Source of the DNA: Anaerolineales bacterium
GTDB lineage: Bacteria; Chloroflexota; Anaerolineae; Aggregatilineales; J027
Length of the DNA: 64,000 nt
Direction of reading: 5' to 3'
NCBI GenBank assembly: GCA_020634155.1
Contig: JACKCI010000002.1
Location: 124,001-188,000, forward strand
The notes beneath the pieces were generated by a model, which saw nothing but the letters and a program-made list of their open reading frames with translations, did not search any database and had not been told where the DNA came from. The translations under genes and the position numbers were made by a program. Below are positions 33,893 to 44,148 of this stretch, one piece after another; position 1 is the first letter of the stretch, and each line of letters begins with the position of its first letter.

Positions 33893-35587
33893 TTAGCTCT
33901 GCAACCACCGCATTTGATATGGGTGCAATATATGCTGACCAGATGCCACCGTCTCTCCAGTCAACAAGTCATGCGCCTGCCCCGGTAGATAAGGGTGCAG
34001 GTCAATGGTCTGGGATTGCGCGGTGACGTTATACAAGGCAATCACCTGCTGGGAGTCGGTCTGGCGCTCAATAGCTAACACGCCTTCATTGTTCAAATCA
34101 AGCGCACGCTGACTTGCATTGGGATGAAAGGCTGGTTGGGCAGTACGTGTCGCTAGTAGGTGTTGATAGCCATCAAATACACGACTTCTGAAACTAGTGA
34201 CATCATCTAATGCACGCTCAACCTCATCAAGCAACAGTTTCTCACGATTGATAGTGCGGTTATGTCCTGTTTTCGATACCCCAACATGATAATTCCGTGA
34301 CCCTAGCAGGCTATGGATATAAATGGCAGGTATCCCCGCTAATGTCATCGCAATAGCTTGCGACATCAGAAAGCGCTTGACCTGAATGCCCAATGGCTCG
34401 CTAGGATGCGTTAGGGCATCCACATAGGTGATATTGAGTTCATAGGGGCTTTCCGTGCCATCGGGATTCGATCGGTACGATACCCGCCCGCCATGCGCCT
34501 CGACCCGCTCAATCAGTGCCTGCAATTCGGCAGGTGTCAGAATCCCCTCAACGGGACGCAACCCGATTCCATCATGTGAAGCTGTGAAATTGAAGAAGGT
34601 GGTGCGGGCGGAAGGAGTCTCTAACGAGTTGATCCATTCTCGGATTTTGTCGGCATTACCCGCCAGCAGTGTATGAAATACCAACGGTGGCAAGGTGAAA
34701 TTATAGACCAGTTGAGCCTCATGATAACCATCACCAAAATAGGACACATTCTCAGCATGAGGCACATTGGTTTCAGTGATAATGATGGTGTTGGGAGCTA
34801 CCTCATCCAGTACATGTCGCATCAATTGAATAATCCAGTGTACCTGCTCACGATGAATACAATTGGTGCCGGTTTCTTTCCAAATATAGGCGATAGCGTC
34901 CAGTCGGATGATGCGTGCCCCCCGCTCAATATACGACAACACCACATCTAACACCCTAAACAGCATGTTCGGATCGGCATAGTTCAAATCAACTTGATCC
35001 GCGCTAAATGTTGTCCATACATGAGCCGTTAAGCCATCGGCTTTTCGGAAAGGGGTCAGTAGCGGCAAGGTGCGTGGACGGGTAACCGTGCTTAAATCCG
35101 TGTCAGGCGGCACCTCAATGAAAGCATTGGCGAACTGGGCATCCCCTGCTAGATAACGCTTAAACCACTCACTTTGAGCCGACATGTGGTTGATAACAGC
35201 ATCAAACATCAGGTCAAAGTCAGACCTCAATTGTGTGATGTGATTCCATGTACCTAGTTGGGAATCAACCGTGTGGTAATCAATCACCGAGAAACCATCA
35301 TCCGATGAGTAGGGATAGAAGGGCAGGATGTGAATAGCAGATATGGTTCCCCGCAAACACTGTGCCGCAAATTGATGGAGGGTATGCAATGGCGCTTGGC
35401 CGCTATCTTGCAATGTGTCGCCATAGGTGATGAGTACCACATCCCGCTGCGAAAACAACGGCGTGCTGGTCTCTGGATGTAGCCTTGTCCGCGCAATCTC
35501 TAGCCGTTTCTGTAGTTGCTCATAGACTGGTGTAGACTGCTCGGCTCCATATAGCTTCTGCAATAGGTCAAGGAGTTGGTCAGTCAT
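33893..35587 (-). CDS. GH13_18 sucrose-phosphorylase-like enzyme, probable glucosylglycerate phosphorylase
   Basis: A 564-aa GH13 enzyme of the phosphorylase subfamily. Catalytic residues are Asp230 (IIRLDAIAYIW, nucleophile), Glu272 (IITETNVP, acid/base) and Asp339 (ASHDGIGLRP). The N-terminus HILPFYPYSSDDGFSV and the C-terminal beta domain fit sucrose phosphorylase relatives. GH13_18 includes sucrose, sucrose-6F-phosphate, glucosylglycerol and glucosylglycerate phosphorylases. A glycerate kinase under the same LacI-type control favours glucosylglycerate, releasing glucose 1-phosphate and glycerate (inference). It overlaps the GT4 gene by 8 bp. Confidence 0.85.
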   Translation of the reverse strand: MTDQLLDLLQKLYGAEQSTPVYEQLQKRLEIARTRLHPETSTPLFSQRDVVLITYGDTLQDSGQAPLHTLHQFAAQCLRGTISAIHILPFYPYSSDDGFSVIDYHTVDSQLGTWNHITQLRSDFDLMFDAVINHMSAQSEWFKRYLAGDAQFANAFIEVPPDTDLSTVTRPRTLPLLTPFRKADGLTAHVWTTFSADQVDLNYADPNMLFRVLDVVLSYIERGARIIRLDAIAYIWKETGTNCIHREQVHWIIQLMRHVLDEVAPNTIIITETNVPHAENVSYFGDGYHEAQLVYNFTLPPLVFHTLLAGNADKIREWINSLETPSARTTFFNFTASHDGIGLRPVEGILTPAELQALIERVEAHGGRVSYRSNPDGTESPYELNITYVDALTHPSEPLGIQVKRFLMSQAIAMTLAGIPAIYIHSLLGSRNYHVGVSKTGHNRTINREKLLLDEVERALDDVTSFRSRVFDGYQHLLATRTAQPAFHPNASQRALDLNNEGVLAIERQTDSQQVIALYNVTAQSQTIDLHPYLPGQAHDLLTGETVASGQHILHPYQMRWLQS

Positions 35588-36827
35588 GGGTCAAATTATA
35601 CAACGCTTTCTGCAACGTTGTTCGCAAAACTTGGAAGGAGAAGTGGCGTAATCCCACCTCATAGTTGTGATCGATCATTTCTTGGCGCAGCTTAGGGTCA
35701 TCAATGAGTTGACGCGTCTGAGTAATCACCTCATTGGTCAGGTCATGATAGAACTCAACAGCCTTTACCCCACATGATTGGATGTCAGCAACATAAACGG
35801 GGTAGCGATGCACCACCAGTGGCTTCCTGAAGTAAAGTGTTTCAATTAAGGCGTTGCCAAAACCCTCATACACGCTGGGATAGGTGATGAAGTGTGCATG
35901 GGGATAGATGTCCCACAACGTGAAGACTCTCTGCCCATTGGCTTCACCGCGCACACCCCCCACCTGATCACCAATGAATTGATAACGGATGCCAGCACGG
36001 TCGGCCTCCTCACGCAGCCAACTGCCATACTGGGTGGGTTCGTCATATTCATAGCCCGTGATAATCAAAATCAGACGCGGGTCGTTGAGTTTACGCATCA
36101 ACTCGATTGATTTTTCGATGGCCTTACGTCGAATGACCCGTGTAGGCTGCAACACAATTAAATCGTCATCACTGAGTCCGATAGCCTCCCGAAAGGATAG
36201 GGCATAGGCGTCCGGTGCAGGCGGTGGATTCTCGAAGTCGAATACATTGGGCAAGAAGACGGCCTCAATCCCACGCCATGCCTTCAACCGCCGTTGCATC
36301 ACGGTGCTGATGACCATGTGGTGGGCAGTTTCGAGACGGGGCGGGAAGGCACTGTCCAGAATATCTTGAATGCCGTTGTTGATAAAGTGTTCGCGCTCCC
36401 AATAAAAATCGTGATGGTGAAACAGCGTCTTGATACGGCGGCGTTTGATGGTTTCTTCAATGGCGATGCCAAGCGGAATCTGGAGTGGGATGCACGAGGC
36501 ATTTTGTGGCACCAGCACATCAATCTTGTAGGCGTCAATGAAGGCTTCTAGCTTTTCACGAATCATGTCGGCGCGAGCATAAATCTGCCGATAGACTTCA
36601 GGGCCGGGGGCTGGATTCGTAAAGACTTCCTCATAAATTGCCCTAGCAGTTGGATCAAAGAAGTGCATTTCCGGTACCAGATGGCCGGGTTTGGCGTCAT
36701 CGCCCAGTTCGCCCGCGCAATAGAAACAGTCGTGTCCCATTTCCTCCAACACGCTCACGAGCTTGGCGGTTTCTAAGCTGACCCCATCAACGCCCGCCAG
36801 CCGAGTCGAGATAAATCCTATGTTCAT
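35580..36827 (-). CDS. GT4-family glycosyltransferase
   Basis: A 415-aa GT-B glycosyltransferase. The N-terminal domain begins MNIGFISTRLAGVDGVSLET; the C-terminal domain has VLQPTRVIRRKAIEKSIEL and the nucleotide-sugar site FITYPSVYEGFGNALIETLY. ATG 36827 overlaps the stop of the glycosidase gene in an ATGA; an upstream frame from 36941 gives an implausible Cys/Phe-rich leader. Its presence in a solute-catabolic operon is notable: it may build or remodel the glycoside the operon uses. Donor and acceptor unknown. Confidence 0.82.
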   Translation of the reverse strand: MNIGFISTRLAGVDGVSLETAKLVSVLEEMGHDCFYCAGELGDDAKPGHLVPEMHFFDPTARAIYEEVFTNPAPGPEVYRQIYARADMIREKLEAFIDAYKIDVLVPQNASCIPLQIPLGIAIEETIKRRRIKTLFHHHDFYWEREHFINNGIQDILDSAFPPRLETAHHMVISTVMQRRLKAWRGIEAVFLPNVFDFENPPPAPDAYALSFREAIGLSDDDLIVLQPTRVIRRKAIEKSIELMRKLNDPRLILIITGYEYDEPTQYGSWLREEADRAGIRYQFIGDQVGGVRGEANGQRVFTLWDIYPHAHFITYPSVYEGFGNALIETLYFRKPLVVHRYPVYVADIQSCGVKAVEFYHDLTNEVITQTRQLIDDPKLRQEMIDHNYEVGLRHFSFQVLRTTLQKALYNLTHD

Positions 36828-38611
36828 GGTTGTTTCTCCAAGTCTAAACAAGCCAGCGCAGCATTGGGCCATAAAAACCAGTGCCGCGAAACAACTTCGA
36901 AAGACTCCGCGTGATAGGCTTCGGGTAAAGCACCATCCCACTGCGCGGCTTGTGCCAAGTGTTGCCGAGCTTCCTGCGCCTTGTGTGCGTCGCCAATCGT
37001 CTCCGCCACTACCAACGCTTGAATGTCACCCAAAGGCCAAGGCGCAGGTGTATGCACTGACCCCAACCGTCCGTCATAGGTACCGCCCTTGTTACGCTCC
37101 GAGAATGCAAAGGCAACGGTGGCACGCCACACGGCATCATCAGTCGTGACCATACCCCAATTGGGTGCCAGTGCCAACGGCATATCATTGGCATCATGAT
37201 AAAAATGATAGCGGCCCTGCCCATCGGCGGCATAAGCATACAGGCGGGTGCCGTCATGCTCGGCGATGAAATAGCCGTCAATCGCGGCGCGGAGGCCCTC
37301 AACCAATGGGGTGAATTGCGCCATACCGACCTCTGCCAGTTTACGGAGGGTGTGCCACGCCAGCACATGGCTGGAAAAATGATAGGGCAGCGCGATAGGG
37401 TCATCGGCGGGGGTTTCGTCGGTAGGAAATAACCACGCATGTGTGGCCTTGCGTGCTATAAGTGCCTCGATGATGGGCGCGATATGTTCATATAACCGTT
37501 GCCAAGTTACTTGGTCGTCGGTGAAAGCTACATACTCGGTGAGTTCCAACAATGGGAAAAGCTGTTGGTCTAGTTGAAAGCCACGATCTTTGATGTGCCC
37601 GTTGGCGAGATAGGCCCGCCCCCATAACCCATTATGGCGTTCAGCGATTTCAAAAAGCCAGATAAGATGCCGTCGCACGATCTCCAGTGCTTCGGGTGTT
37701 GCTCGCAACAACAACGCCTTCGCCATGTAATAGGCATCACGGTTCCACGATAGTGGCAACAGCATGTGGTCGGTCAGAATACAGATTCCAGCATCAACGG
37801 GCACGCATAGCATCAAGCCATAGGCCAGCGCCCGCCGTAACAAAAGTGATGGGGGTAAGTCGTGCCAGCGTGTACGCCACTCCACCAGCAGTTGCTCTAA
37901 GAAAAGGTTCGGAGCAGTCTGGGCGAGTTGTTGGGCATGGGCGCAGGCCTGTTCAGGCGTGGTACCCCAAGCGAAGACAAGTGTATGCAATGGCCCCGTC
38001 ATGTCAACCATTAGTGGCTTGGTGCTTTGCTGTGACCATGACGCCATCGGCAGGCCAGCAATCGCCACCGCCTGACCGAGTATGGGGTTATGAATGACCA
38101 ATATGCCTTCGCTGGCGGTAGCCTCCATCGTCAGGGCGGGCATGGGCAATGGCCCCCCTTCAGTTAGTTGGGTATAGGCACAGCGTTGCAGCATCAACTG
38201 TCCCTGCCAATGCACGATTGGAGATTCACCCTCGGCCCGCCACCATTGGATAGCACCATTGCCAACGGCGAAAGTCGATACCGATACCTTGCTCCCATCC
38301 GCCAGCGAAAATTCGAGGTGGGGGATGGCATTTTCAAGCAGAAAGGCGCGACGCTGAGTGATCGGTTGGATAAAGCGAGGGCCAAAGCCTTGTAGCGCTG
38401 CCAGCCCAGCACGATAAGCCCGCACCACATCGGGTTGATAGCGGGCGCTTTCTGGGAAAGGCGAGGCCGTTGTCAGCGTGGCATAACCATATTCAGCATG
38501 ATAGGTATTGAGGGCAATCAATCGCCCATCTTGGTCGATGCTGCCCGTAACCTGACCATTCCCGAAGTCAAGTGGCTTATACCCCGCTGCTGGATTCAAT
38601 GCGTTCATCAT
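36824..38611 (-). CDS. (alpha/alpha)6-barrel glycoside hydrolase, GH125/GH63-like
   Basis: A 595-aa enzyme with an N-terminal beta domain and a C-terminal helical barrel. Motifs: LPLSWNRDAYYMAKALLLR, FQLDQQLFPLLELTEYV, FYHDANDMPLALAPNWG, GSVHTPAPWPLGDIQAL. The DAND and GSxHTPxxxWPLG patterns recall GH125 and GH63 six-hairpin glycosidases. It is in an operon with an ABC importer and phosphorylase, so it probably hydrolyses a related glycoside or oligosaccharide in the cytoplasm (no signal peptide). It starts 13 bp after the ATPase stop. Confidence 0.7.
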   Translation of the reverse strand: MMNALNPAAGYKPLDFGNGQVTGSIDQDGRLIALNTYHAEYGYATLTTASPFPESARYQPDVVRAYRAGLAALQGFGPRFIQPITQRRAFLLENAIPHLEFSLADGSKVSVSTFAVGNGAIQWWRAEGESPIVHWQGQLMLQRCAYTQLTEGGPLPMPALTMEATASEGILVIHNPILGQAVAIAGLPMASWSQQSTKPLMVDMTGPLHTLVFAWGTTPEQACAHAQQLAQTAPNLFLEQLLVEWRTRWHDLPPSLLLRRALAYGLMLCVPVDAGICILTDHMLLPLSWNRDAYYMAKALLLRATPEALEIVRRHLIWLFEIAERHNGLWGRAYLANGHIKDRGFQLDQQLFPLLELTEYVAFTDDQVTWQRLYEHIAPIIEALIARKATHAWLFPTDETPADDPIALPYHFSSHVLAWHTLRKLAEVGMAQFTPLVEGLRAAIDGYFIAEHDGTRLYAYAADGQGRYHFYHDANDMPLALAPNWGMVTTDDAVWRATVAFAFSERNKGGTYDGRLGSVHTPAPWPLGDIQALVVAETIGDAHKAQEARQHLAQAAQWDGALPEAYHAESFEVVSRHWFLWPNAALACLDLEKQP

Positions 38612-38624
38612 TCTCAGTGACTTT

Positions 38625-39740
38625 TTATCGGCTTACAATCTTTTCAAGATCGATGGGTAGCGCTTGACCACTGTCACGATTCATCCAGCGAATCTTGTCA
38701 ATCGGGAAGCGAATCCAGATTTGTTTGCCCGCTACCACTGGAAAGGTTGGGTGAGTCGAAACTTTGATGACGTTGTTGTGCATTCGGATGGTCAACAGGT
38801 TCTGAGACCCCAACGGCTCGACCACTTCGACGGTAACGCCCAATGTATCAGGAGCAGGAGCGTCTAGCGCTTCCATACTTTCAGCGCGGATGCCCGCCAA
38901 TACCACTTGCCCTTCATAGAGCCGCAAGGCATCGTGCAAGTAGTTAGGGGGTGATAGGGTGAACTCGCCGATTTTGACTTGCAATTGACCGTTGTCGCGT
39001 TGGATTTGTGCCTCTAAGAAGTTCATAGGTGGCGTGCCGATGAACCCACCGACAAATTGGGTGGCAGGAAAATCATAGATGCGTGTGGGTGAATCGAATT
39101 GCAGGATTTCGCCATCACGCATAACAGCGATACGGTCGCCCATGCTCATGGCCTCAATTTGGTCGTGGGTGACATAGATGGTGGTCGCCCCAACCTTCGC
39201 CAACAAGGACTTGAGTTCGGCCCGCATTTCCAGCCGTAACAGCGCATCGAGGTTACTGAGTGGTTCGTCCATCAACAGCACTTCAGATTGCATAGCGATG
39301 GCGCGGGCCACCGCCACCCGTTGACGTTGACCGCCACTCATCTGTGATGGATAGCGGTTGAGTAGATTTTCGATGTGCAGCAAACGGGCCGCCTCTTGAA
39401 CACGCTCCTCGATTTGCGCCTTGGAGACACGCTGCATTCGCAACCCAAACGCGATGTTGTTATACACTTTCATGTGCGGGAAAATGGCATAGCTCTGAAA
39501 CACCATCGACAGCTTGCGGTCTTTGGGTGATAGATAGGTCACGTCACGATCCCCTATCATAATCTTGCCGCTATCAACAATCCCCAATCCGGCCACTGCC
39601 CGCAACAACGTCGTTTTGCCACACCCACTAGGGCCGACCAGCACCACAAATTCTTGGTCGTTAACCGTCAAACTGACATTGTTGACAGCGACGAAATCCC
39701 CAAAGGTTTTATACGCATTTTCAATAACGATTCGTGCCAT
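38625..39740 (-). CDS. Sugar ABC transporter ATPase, MsmX/UgpC-like
   Basis: A 371-aa carbohydrate importer ATPase. Walker A GPSGCGKTT, signature MSGGQRQRVAVARA (the usual LSGGQ has Met), Walker B VLLMDEPLSNLDA and a switch His in YVTHDQIEAMSMGD. The C-terminal third is a TOBE-type domain. It is next to the two permease genes in a complete type I importer. Confidence 0.94.
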   Translation of the reverse strand: MARIVIENAYKTFGDFVAVNNVSLTVNDQEFVVLVGPSGCGKTTLLRAVAGLGIVDSGKIMIGDRDVTYLSPKDRKLSMVFQSYAIFPHMKVYNNIAFGLRMQRVSKAQIEERVQEAARLLHIENLLNRYPSQMSGGQRQRVAVARAIAMQSEVLLMDEPLSNLDALLRLEMRAELKSLLAKVGATTIYVTHDQIEAMSMGDRIAVMRDGEILQFDSPTRIYDFPATQFVGGFIGTPPMNFLEAQIQRDNGQLQVKIGEFTLSPPNYLHDALRLYEGQVVLAGIRAESMEALDAPAPDTLGVTVEVVEPLGSQNLLTIRMHNNVIKVSTHPTFPVVAGKQIWIRFPIDKIRWMNRDSGQALPIDLEKIVSR

Positions 39741-39752
39741 AACGATTTTCCC

Positions 39753-40649
39753 CTATTTGGTGATTTGCCCCCACATGTTGAAGAGGTAGCGGCGGATGAA
39801 GAAGATGAAGATTAACGACGGCACCAGCATGAAGAACCCACCCGCAAACTTGGTCGTCTCTGATGCTTTGTCAAGCGAATAGAGAATCTCGGCAGGTAGG
39901 GTGCGATTGTCCAGAGTCAACAAGATAGCCGCAAAGACCTCATTCCATGACATCACAAAGGTGAAAATAGCTGAGGCCGCGATGCCGGGCAGGGCCAGTG
40001 GAAAGACTACCCGCAAGAAAGCCTCAAACGGGGAACAGCCGAAGACCTTGGCGGCTTCTTCTAGCTCACGCGGGATACTGGCAAACACGCTCGAAATCAC
40101 TAGAATCGTAGTCGGTAAGGTGAGCGCGGTGTGCATCAGAGCAACGGCCCACACGGTATCATTTAATCCCCAGTTGACGAAGGTCACGGCCAGCGGCACC
40201 GCCAGAATCACTACCGGAAAGGCCCGCACCGCCAACACTCCCAGCCGCACCGCGTTTCGACCCCGAAACACATAACGCGAGATGGCATAGCCTGTGGGTG
40301 TGGCAATCAGCGTTGACCAAAATAGAGTCAAGAAGGCCACCACAATACTATTGCGTGTCGATTCTAAGATACCATCCACTTCCAAAAAGAATTTCATGGT
40401 CTCGACTGAGAAGGGTATCGGCGCGAAGTGCTTGGGATAGCTATATACTGCTTCGGTTGTGCTGAAGGCCATCGTCCCAATGAGCCAGATAGGGAGCAAA
40501 ATCCACAACGCCACCAGCACTGCCAGCACATAGACACTGCCCCGCCGCACCCGACGTTGCAGGATGGCACGGCGTTGGGCGCTATCGAGTTGCCACAGGG
40601 GTGGTCGCTTTGGAACGACGGTTTTGGGTTGGTCAGTGACGACACTCAT
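39753..40649 (-). CDS. Sugar ABC transporter permease, MalG-like
   Basis: A 298-aa permease with six transmembrane helices and the EAA loop (RELEEAAKVFGCSPFEAFLRVVFPLALPG split around position 195-225). The N-terminal helix is VLAVLVALWILLPIWLIG. It overlaps the SH3-loop permease gene by 4 bp and would form a heterodimer with it. Confidence 0.92.
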   Translation of the reverse strand: MSVVTDQPKTVVPKRPPLWQLDSAQRRAILQRRVRRGSVYVLAVLVALWILLPIWLIGTMAFSTTEAVYSYPKHFAPIPFSVETMKFFLEVDGILESTRNSIVVAFLTLFWSTLIATPTGYAISRYVFRGRNAVRLGVLAVRAFPVVILAVPLAVTFVNWGLNDTVWAVALMHTALTLPTTILVISSVFASIPRELEEAAKVFGCSPFEAFLRVVFPLALPGIAASAIFTFVMSWNEVFAAILLTLDNRTLPAEILYSLDKASETTKFAGGFFMLVPSLIFIFFIRRYLFNMWGQITK

Positions 40650-42631
40650 CGCTTCATACTCTCCTCTTGCGAGCGCACCGCCCGCAGATAGACCATCGAA
40701 ATCCCTAGCGACAGCACCATGATGAATGTCGCATAGGCGGCTGCCATGTTGGGGTTATTCATCCTCGCGGGGTCATACCATCGATAGGTCTCGTTGGCTA
40801 AAACCGTTATGACCTCGCCGCCAGTGATGGCTACCACCACCGCGAATACTTGGAAGGCCAAAATGGTACGCAGAATTAGGGCCACTTGTAGACTCGGTTT
40901 GAGCATAGGCAAAACGATATGCCATAGGCGTTGCCATAGATTAGCGCCGAACAACTCGCCTGCTTCTAGATAATCACGCGGGATGGCTTGCAAGCCAGAC
41001 ACCACAATCACCATCACAATCGAGGTGGCCCGCCACACTTCTGCGAGGACGATAATGGTTATCATCCACTCTTCTTTGCCAATTCCGATGAACGTAAATT
41101 GTTTTTCAATCAGGCCCATCTGCTCTAGAAACGAGTTGAGGAAACCGCTTTGGGTGAAGATGCTATACCACACCAAGCCTGCCGCTAAATCCGATACTCC
41201 AAGCGGAATTGTGTAAATATATAGAAAAATCGAATTACCTTTAATTTGAGCCTGCAAAATCAAGGCCATGATGATAGCCAACACAAATTGTATCGGCAGA
41301 ATCAGCATCATGAGGATGACAGTGGTACGGATGGCTTTCTCGAAACGCGCATCGTTAAACATGCGCTTGAAGAAATTTAGCGTGAATTCACCTGACCCCG
41401 AACCTCTAGCCCCTCTTGCCAAGTTATCGCCTTCTTTGATTTTGAAATCTTCAGCGCTGAACATGGTGGGGGTGCCGCTAGGGACAACTTGCTCGGCTGG
41501 TAAATAGCCCCACATCGTATTTTTGCTATCCGACACCAAGAACCACATGATGGTATCGTCATTGTCAGATGCTAATATGGGCTTCCAGACATTTAATTGT
41601 GTATAGACTGGTAATTGATAAGCAATCTCGGCGCTATCGGTGGGCGCACCATATAGCGGTAATGTTTGGTTGGGAAAGGTCTCCGCAGGGTCGATATAAG
41701 CCAATCCAATCTGACGGGGGTTAGGGCGCAAGGTTGGCATAATTGCCGATTGTGGAATCCAGCCTGTAGTTGCACTGGGTAAATCGACGCCATCTAGTGC
41801 TTGCGTATAGCGGGCCTCGATATGATACCAATATTGAGGGCGGGTGCGGTCGTTATTCGCTAACACAACAAACTCAACGGTGTAGTCATCAATAGTCACT
41901 ATGCTATCGGTGTGCATATGGGCCAGCACCGCACTTTCGGCGGATGGACTGGCATAGACCGTAAAGCGATTATTTTCTGTCGGTTGGAGGAATGCCCCAG
42001 TCGGTTGCTGTAGTGCGAGGTCTCTGGGCCTAAACGGAGTAAAATAGGGGCGCACATACTCAGCGGGTATCCAGCCAATGGCCTTCAAGCGTGTATCGGA
42101 AATCTGAAACCAATCCAGAGTCTCGCTGTTTGACTGGCTTTCGCCGCGCCACACATTGATACGTGTATCAACGGGGATGGCTCCGGTACTTTTGCTGGTC
42201 AGGTCAGGAGACTCGTAGACGGGTAGCGCCTCCACATCCGAGGCTCTGAGGATGCCGTCTTGGGAAATATCGGGGAAATCGCCTTCGCCCTTCGCCCCGC
42301 GAAGGTTTTCGACAAAGACCCATCCTTCCACCTCCTCACCTGCCTCGTCGATGCTGCGAACATAGTACCAATAGTCATCATCGTAGCGCCCGCTGGGGGT
42401 TTCATTGAAGACGAGGCTATAGTCCAGCAACGTGACTTCGGTATTGAGCGCTACCTTGCCCGTGACTTCGCTTGTATCGTCGGCCTCGGCGTACAATTCC
42501 ATGATCTGGCTCTCACGTTCAAAAGCCATCCGCACCGCGCCCAGCATCGGCCACCCGAAAAAAAGGAACAGGTAAAACATGGAGGGAAAAACGAGCAAAT
42601 AGGGTGCCAAATTTACCTTGTGGGTTTGCAT
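40646..42631 (-). CDS. MalF-like permease with four SH3-like repeats in the first external loop
   Basis: The C-terminal ~230 residues are a normal MalF/UgpA permease (TTVILMMLILPIQFVLAII, EAA loop IPRDYLEAGELFGANLWQRL). After the first helix (LLVFPSMFYLFLFFGWPML) comes a loop of about 380 residues with four SH3b-like units, at about residues 50-117, 142-199, 228-303 and 330-389 counted from an upstream TTG. Each goes x-Y-x-x-P/A...W-x-x-V...GW-[VI]-x-x-x. E. coli MalF has a single ~180-aa loop that contacts the binding protein. ATG 42631 is preferred because AAAGGAGC precedes it (661 aa). Confidence 0.88.
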   Translation of the reverse strand: MQTHKVNLAPYLLVFPSMFYLFLFFGWPMLGAVRMAFERESQIMELYAEADDTSEVTGKVALNTEVTLLDYSLVFNETPSGRYDDDYWYYVRSIDEAGEEVEGWVFVENLRGAKGEGDFPDISQDGILRASDVEALPVYESPDLTSKSTGAIPVDTRINVWRGESQSNSETLDWFQISDTRLKAIGWIPAEYVRPYFTPFRPRDLALQQPTGAFLQPTENNRFTVYASPSAESAVLAHMHTDSIVTIDDYTVEFVVLANNDRTRPQYWYHIEARYTQALDGVDLPSATTGWIPQSAIMPTLRPNPRQIGLAYIDPAETFPNQTLPLYGAPTDSAEIAYQLPVYTQLNVWKPILASDNDDTIMWFLVSDSKNTMWGYLPAEQVVPSGTPTMFSAEDFKIKEGDNLARGARGSGSGEFTLNFFKRMFNDARFEKAIRTTVILMMLILPIQFVLAIIMALILQAQIKGNSIFLYIYTIPLGVSDLAAGLVWYSIFTQSGFLNSFLEQMGLIEKQFTFIGIGKEEWMITIIVLAEVWRATSIVMVIVVSGLQAIPRDYLEAGELFGANLWQRLWHIVLPMLKPSLQVALILRTILAFQVFAVVVAITGGEVITVLANETYRWYDPARMNNPNMAAAYATFIMVLSLGISMVYLRAVRSQEESMKR

Positions 42632-42733
42632 TACGGCTCCTTTATCCAAGACCCAAAATGTCTAAACAAACGGGGAAAGGAATGAGGTTGCCCCGCTCCC
42701 TTTCCCCGCATTCTTTGAGCGACAAGTAGGCTC

Positions 42734-44053
42734 CTACTTCAATTGGCAGGGGCCTTCGCTGGGGGCGTCAGGCGGCCAGCAAGGCGCGCCAGCGTCATTC
42801 ATCAAGGTTTGGAGGAGTTCGCCTTGTTCGGCTAACACAGCGGCAATGTCGTCACCGTCTACCAAAATGCGGAACAAGGTGTCCTTGTAGATTTGGCTGA
42901 ACGGCCCGCCATAGTCACCGAGACCGACTGGCAACAAGGCCGGGATGGCATCTTCCGCATTGGCTTGCGCGTTCACAGCGGCTTCTTCGATTTGAACGTA
43001 GGTGGGCATTTCACTGGTATCAACACCACCCGTGACGGGGAAGAAGCCCAAGTCAGCCAACACGCGGCCTTGGGTATTGGGGTCCATCAAGAATCGAATC
43101 GCGTCTTCGGCCCCATCAGGATTCGAGGAGGTATAAGGAATACCAAGACCAACCAACACAGGCATGAACCCACGACCCGCTGGGCCAGCAGGTGCAGCAA
43201 ACGCCACAAAGTTATCGGGTTGTTGTTCAAAAGCATCCTTGAGACGGGCGGTGTGGTCAAAGGCCACCCAGACTTCACCCGCCAACAATGGCTCTTGCAT
43301 AAACTCGTAGGTAATCGACTGTTCGTTGACGTGGGGCCATAGTTCGTCACGGAAGAATGTCCACATCTCGACAGCTTCTTCGGTCTTAAACCCTGTCACC
43401 ATACCACCAGTAAAGGACGGATAGAGATAGCCTTGCAGGAAACGGTGAATCAGACCACCGACAGGCAGACCCAGCAATTTCTTGCCTTCGCCTGCTTCCA
43501 TGTTAGCAGCCCATTGTGCTAGTTGCTCCCATGTAATGTAGAGTTGGCTGGGATTTTCAGGGTCATATGCCACATCTTCAGGCAGATATTGCATGGCCTC
43601 TACATTGGCAGCCATGACATAGGTGGCTTGCATCCAAGGGATGTAATATTGGTAGTTGTCCGACCCCATCTTGCCGAGTTCAACAAAAGCGCTAGGCAAC
43701 TCTAAGTCGGCTTCCAGTTCTTCCAAGAGCGGGGTTAGGTCAAGCAGCATGTCTTCTTGTACCATCGTGGGGAAGGTACCGTGAAGGGCACCAACCAAGT
43801 CACCTTGGCTTTCTTCGGTTTCGGCGGCCACCCGCAACTTATCGAGCAGTGGGCCTTCTTCCAAACCACTATACTCAATGGTCACCCCTTCGGCGTCGTT
43901 CATAATATTCTGGGCTTTCTCGGCTTCTTCTACAATGTTGAACTGGGTAGAAAGAAACGTGACACTGTTGTCTTGAGCCAATGCTGGACCCAGAAGGGTC
44001 ATCACAAAGGTAAGTGCCAGAGCGAGGGTGATAAACGAACGTATCTTCTTCAT
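42734..44053 (-). CDS. Sugar ABC transporter substrate-binding protein
   Basis: A 439-aa extracellular solute-binding protein (family 1). The signal peptide is FITLALALTFVMTLLGPALA, cleaved before QDNSV; no lipobox Cys is seen, unlike many Gram-positive binding proteins. Later segments (DGAEDAIRFLMDPNTQGRVL, QANAEDAIPAL) are typical of this family. It is first of the transport genes after lacI, with AAGGAG before the ATG. It would hand its glycoside to the SH3-loop permease. Confidence 0.92.
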   Translation of the reverse strand: MKKIRSFITLALALTFVMTLLGPALAQDNSVTFLSTQFNIVEEAEKAQNIMNDAEGVTIEYSGLEEGPLLDKLRVAAETEESQGDLVGALHGTFPTMVQEDMLLDLTPLLEELEADLELPSAFVELGKMGSDNYQYYIPWMQATYVMAANVEAMQYLPEDVAYDPENPSQLYITWEQLAQWAANMEAGEGKKLLGLPVGGLIHRFLQGYLYPSFTGGMVTGFKTEEAVEMWTFFRDELWPHVNEQSITYEFMQEPLLAGEVWVAFDHTARLKDAFEQQPDNFVAFAAPAGPAGRGFMPVLVGLGIPYTSSNPDGAEDAIRFLMDPNTQGRVLADLGFFPVTGGVDTSEMPTYVQIEEAAVNAQANAEDAIPALLPVGLGDYGGPFSQIYKDTLFRILVDGDDIAAVLAEQGELLQTLMNDAGAPCWPPDAPSEGPCQLK

Positions 44054-44148
44054 TTTCTTTTTGCTCCTTATTCATGCTATCAATTGAACTAAAGGTTCTA
44101 AATTGGTGGACATGAGATGTGTGATTTTTCTAGAGCATCCTCCTTCGT

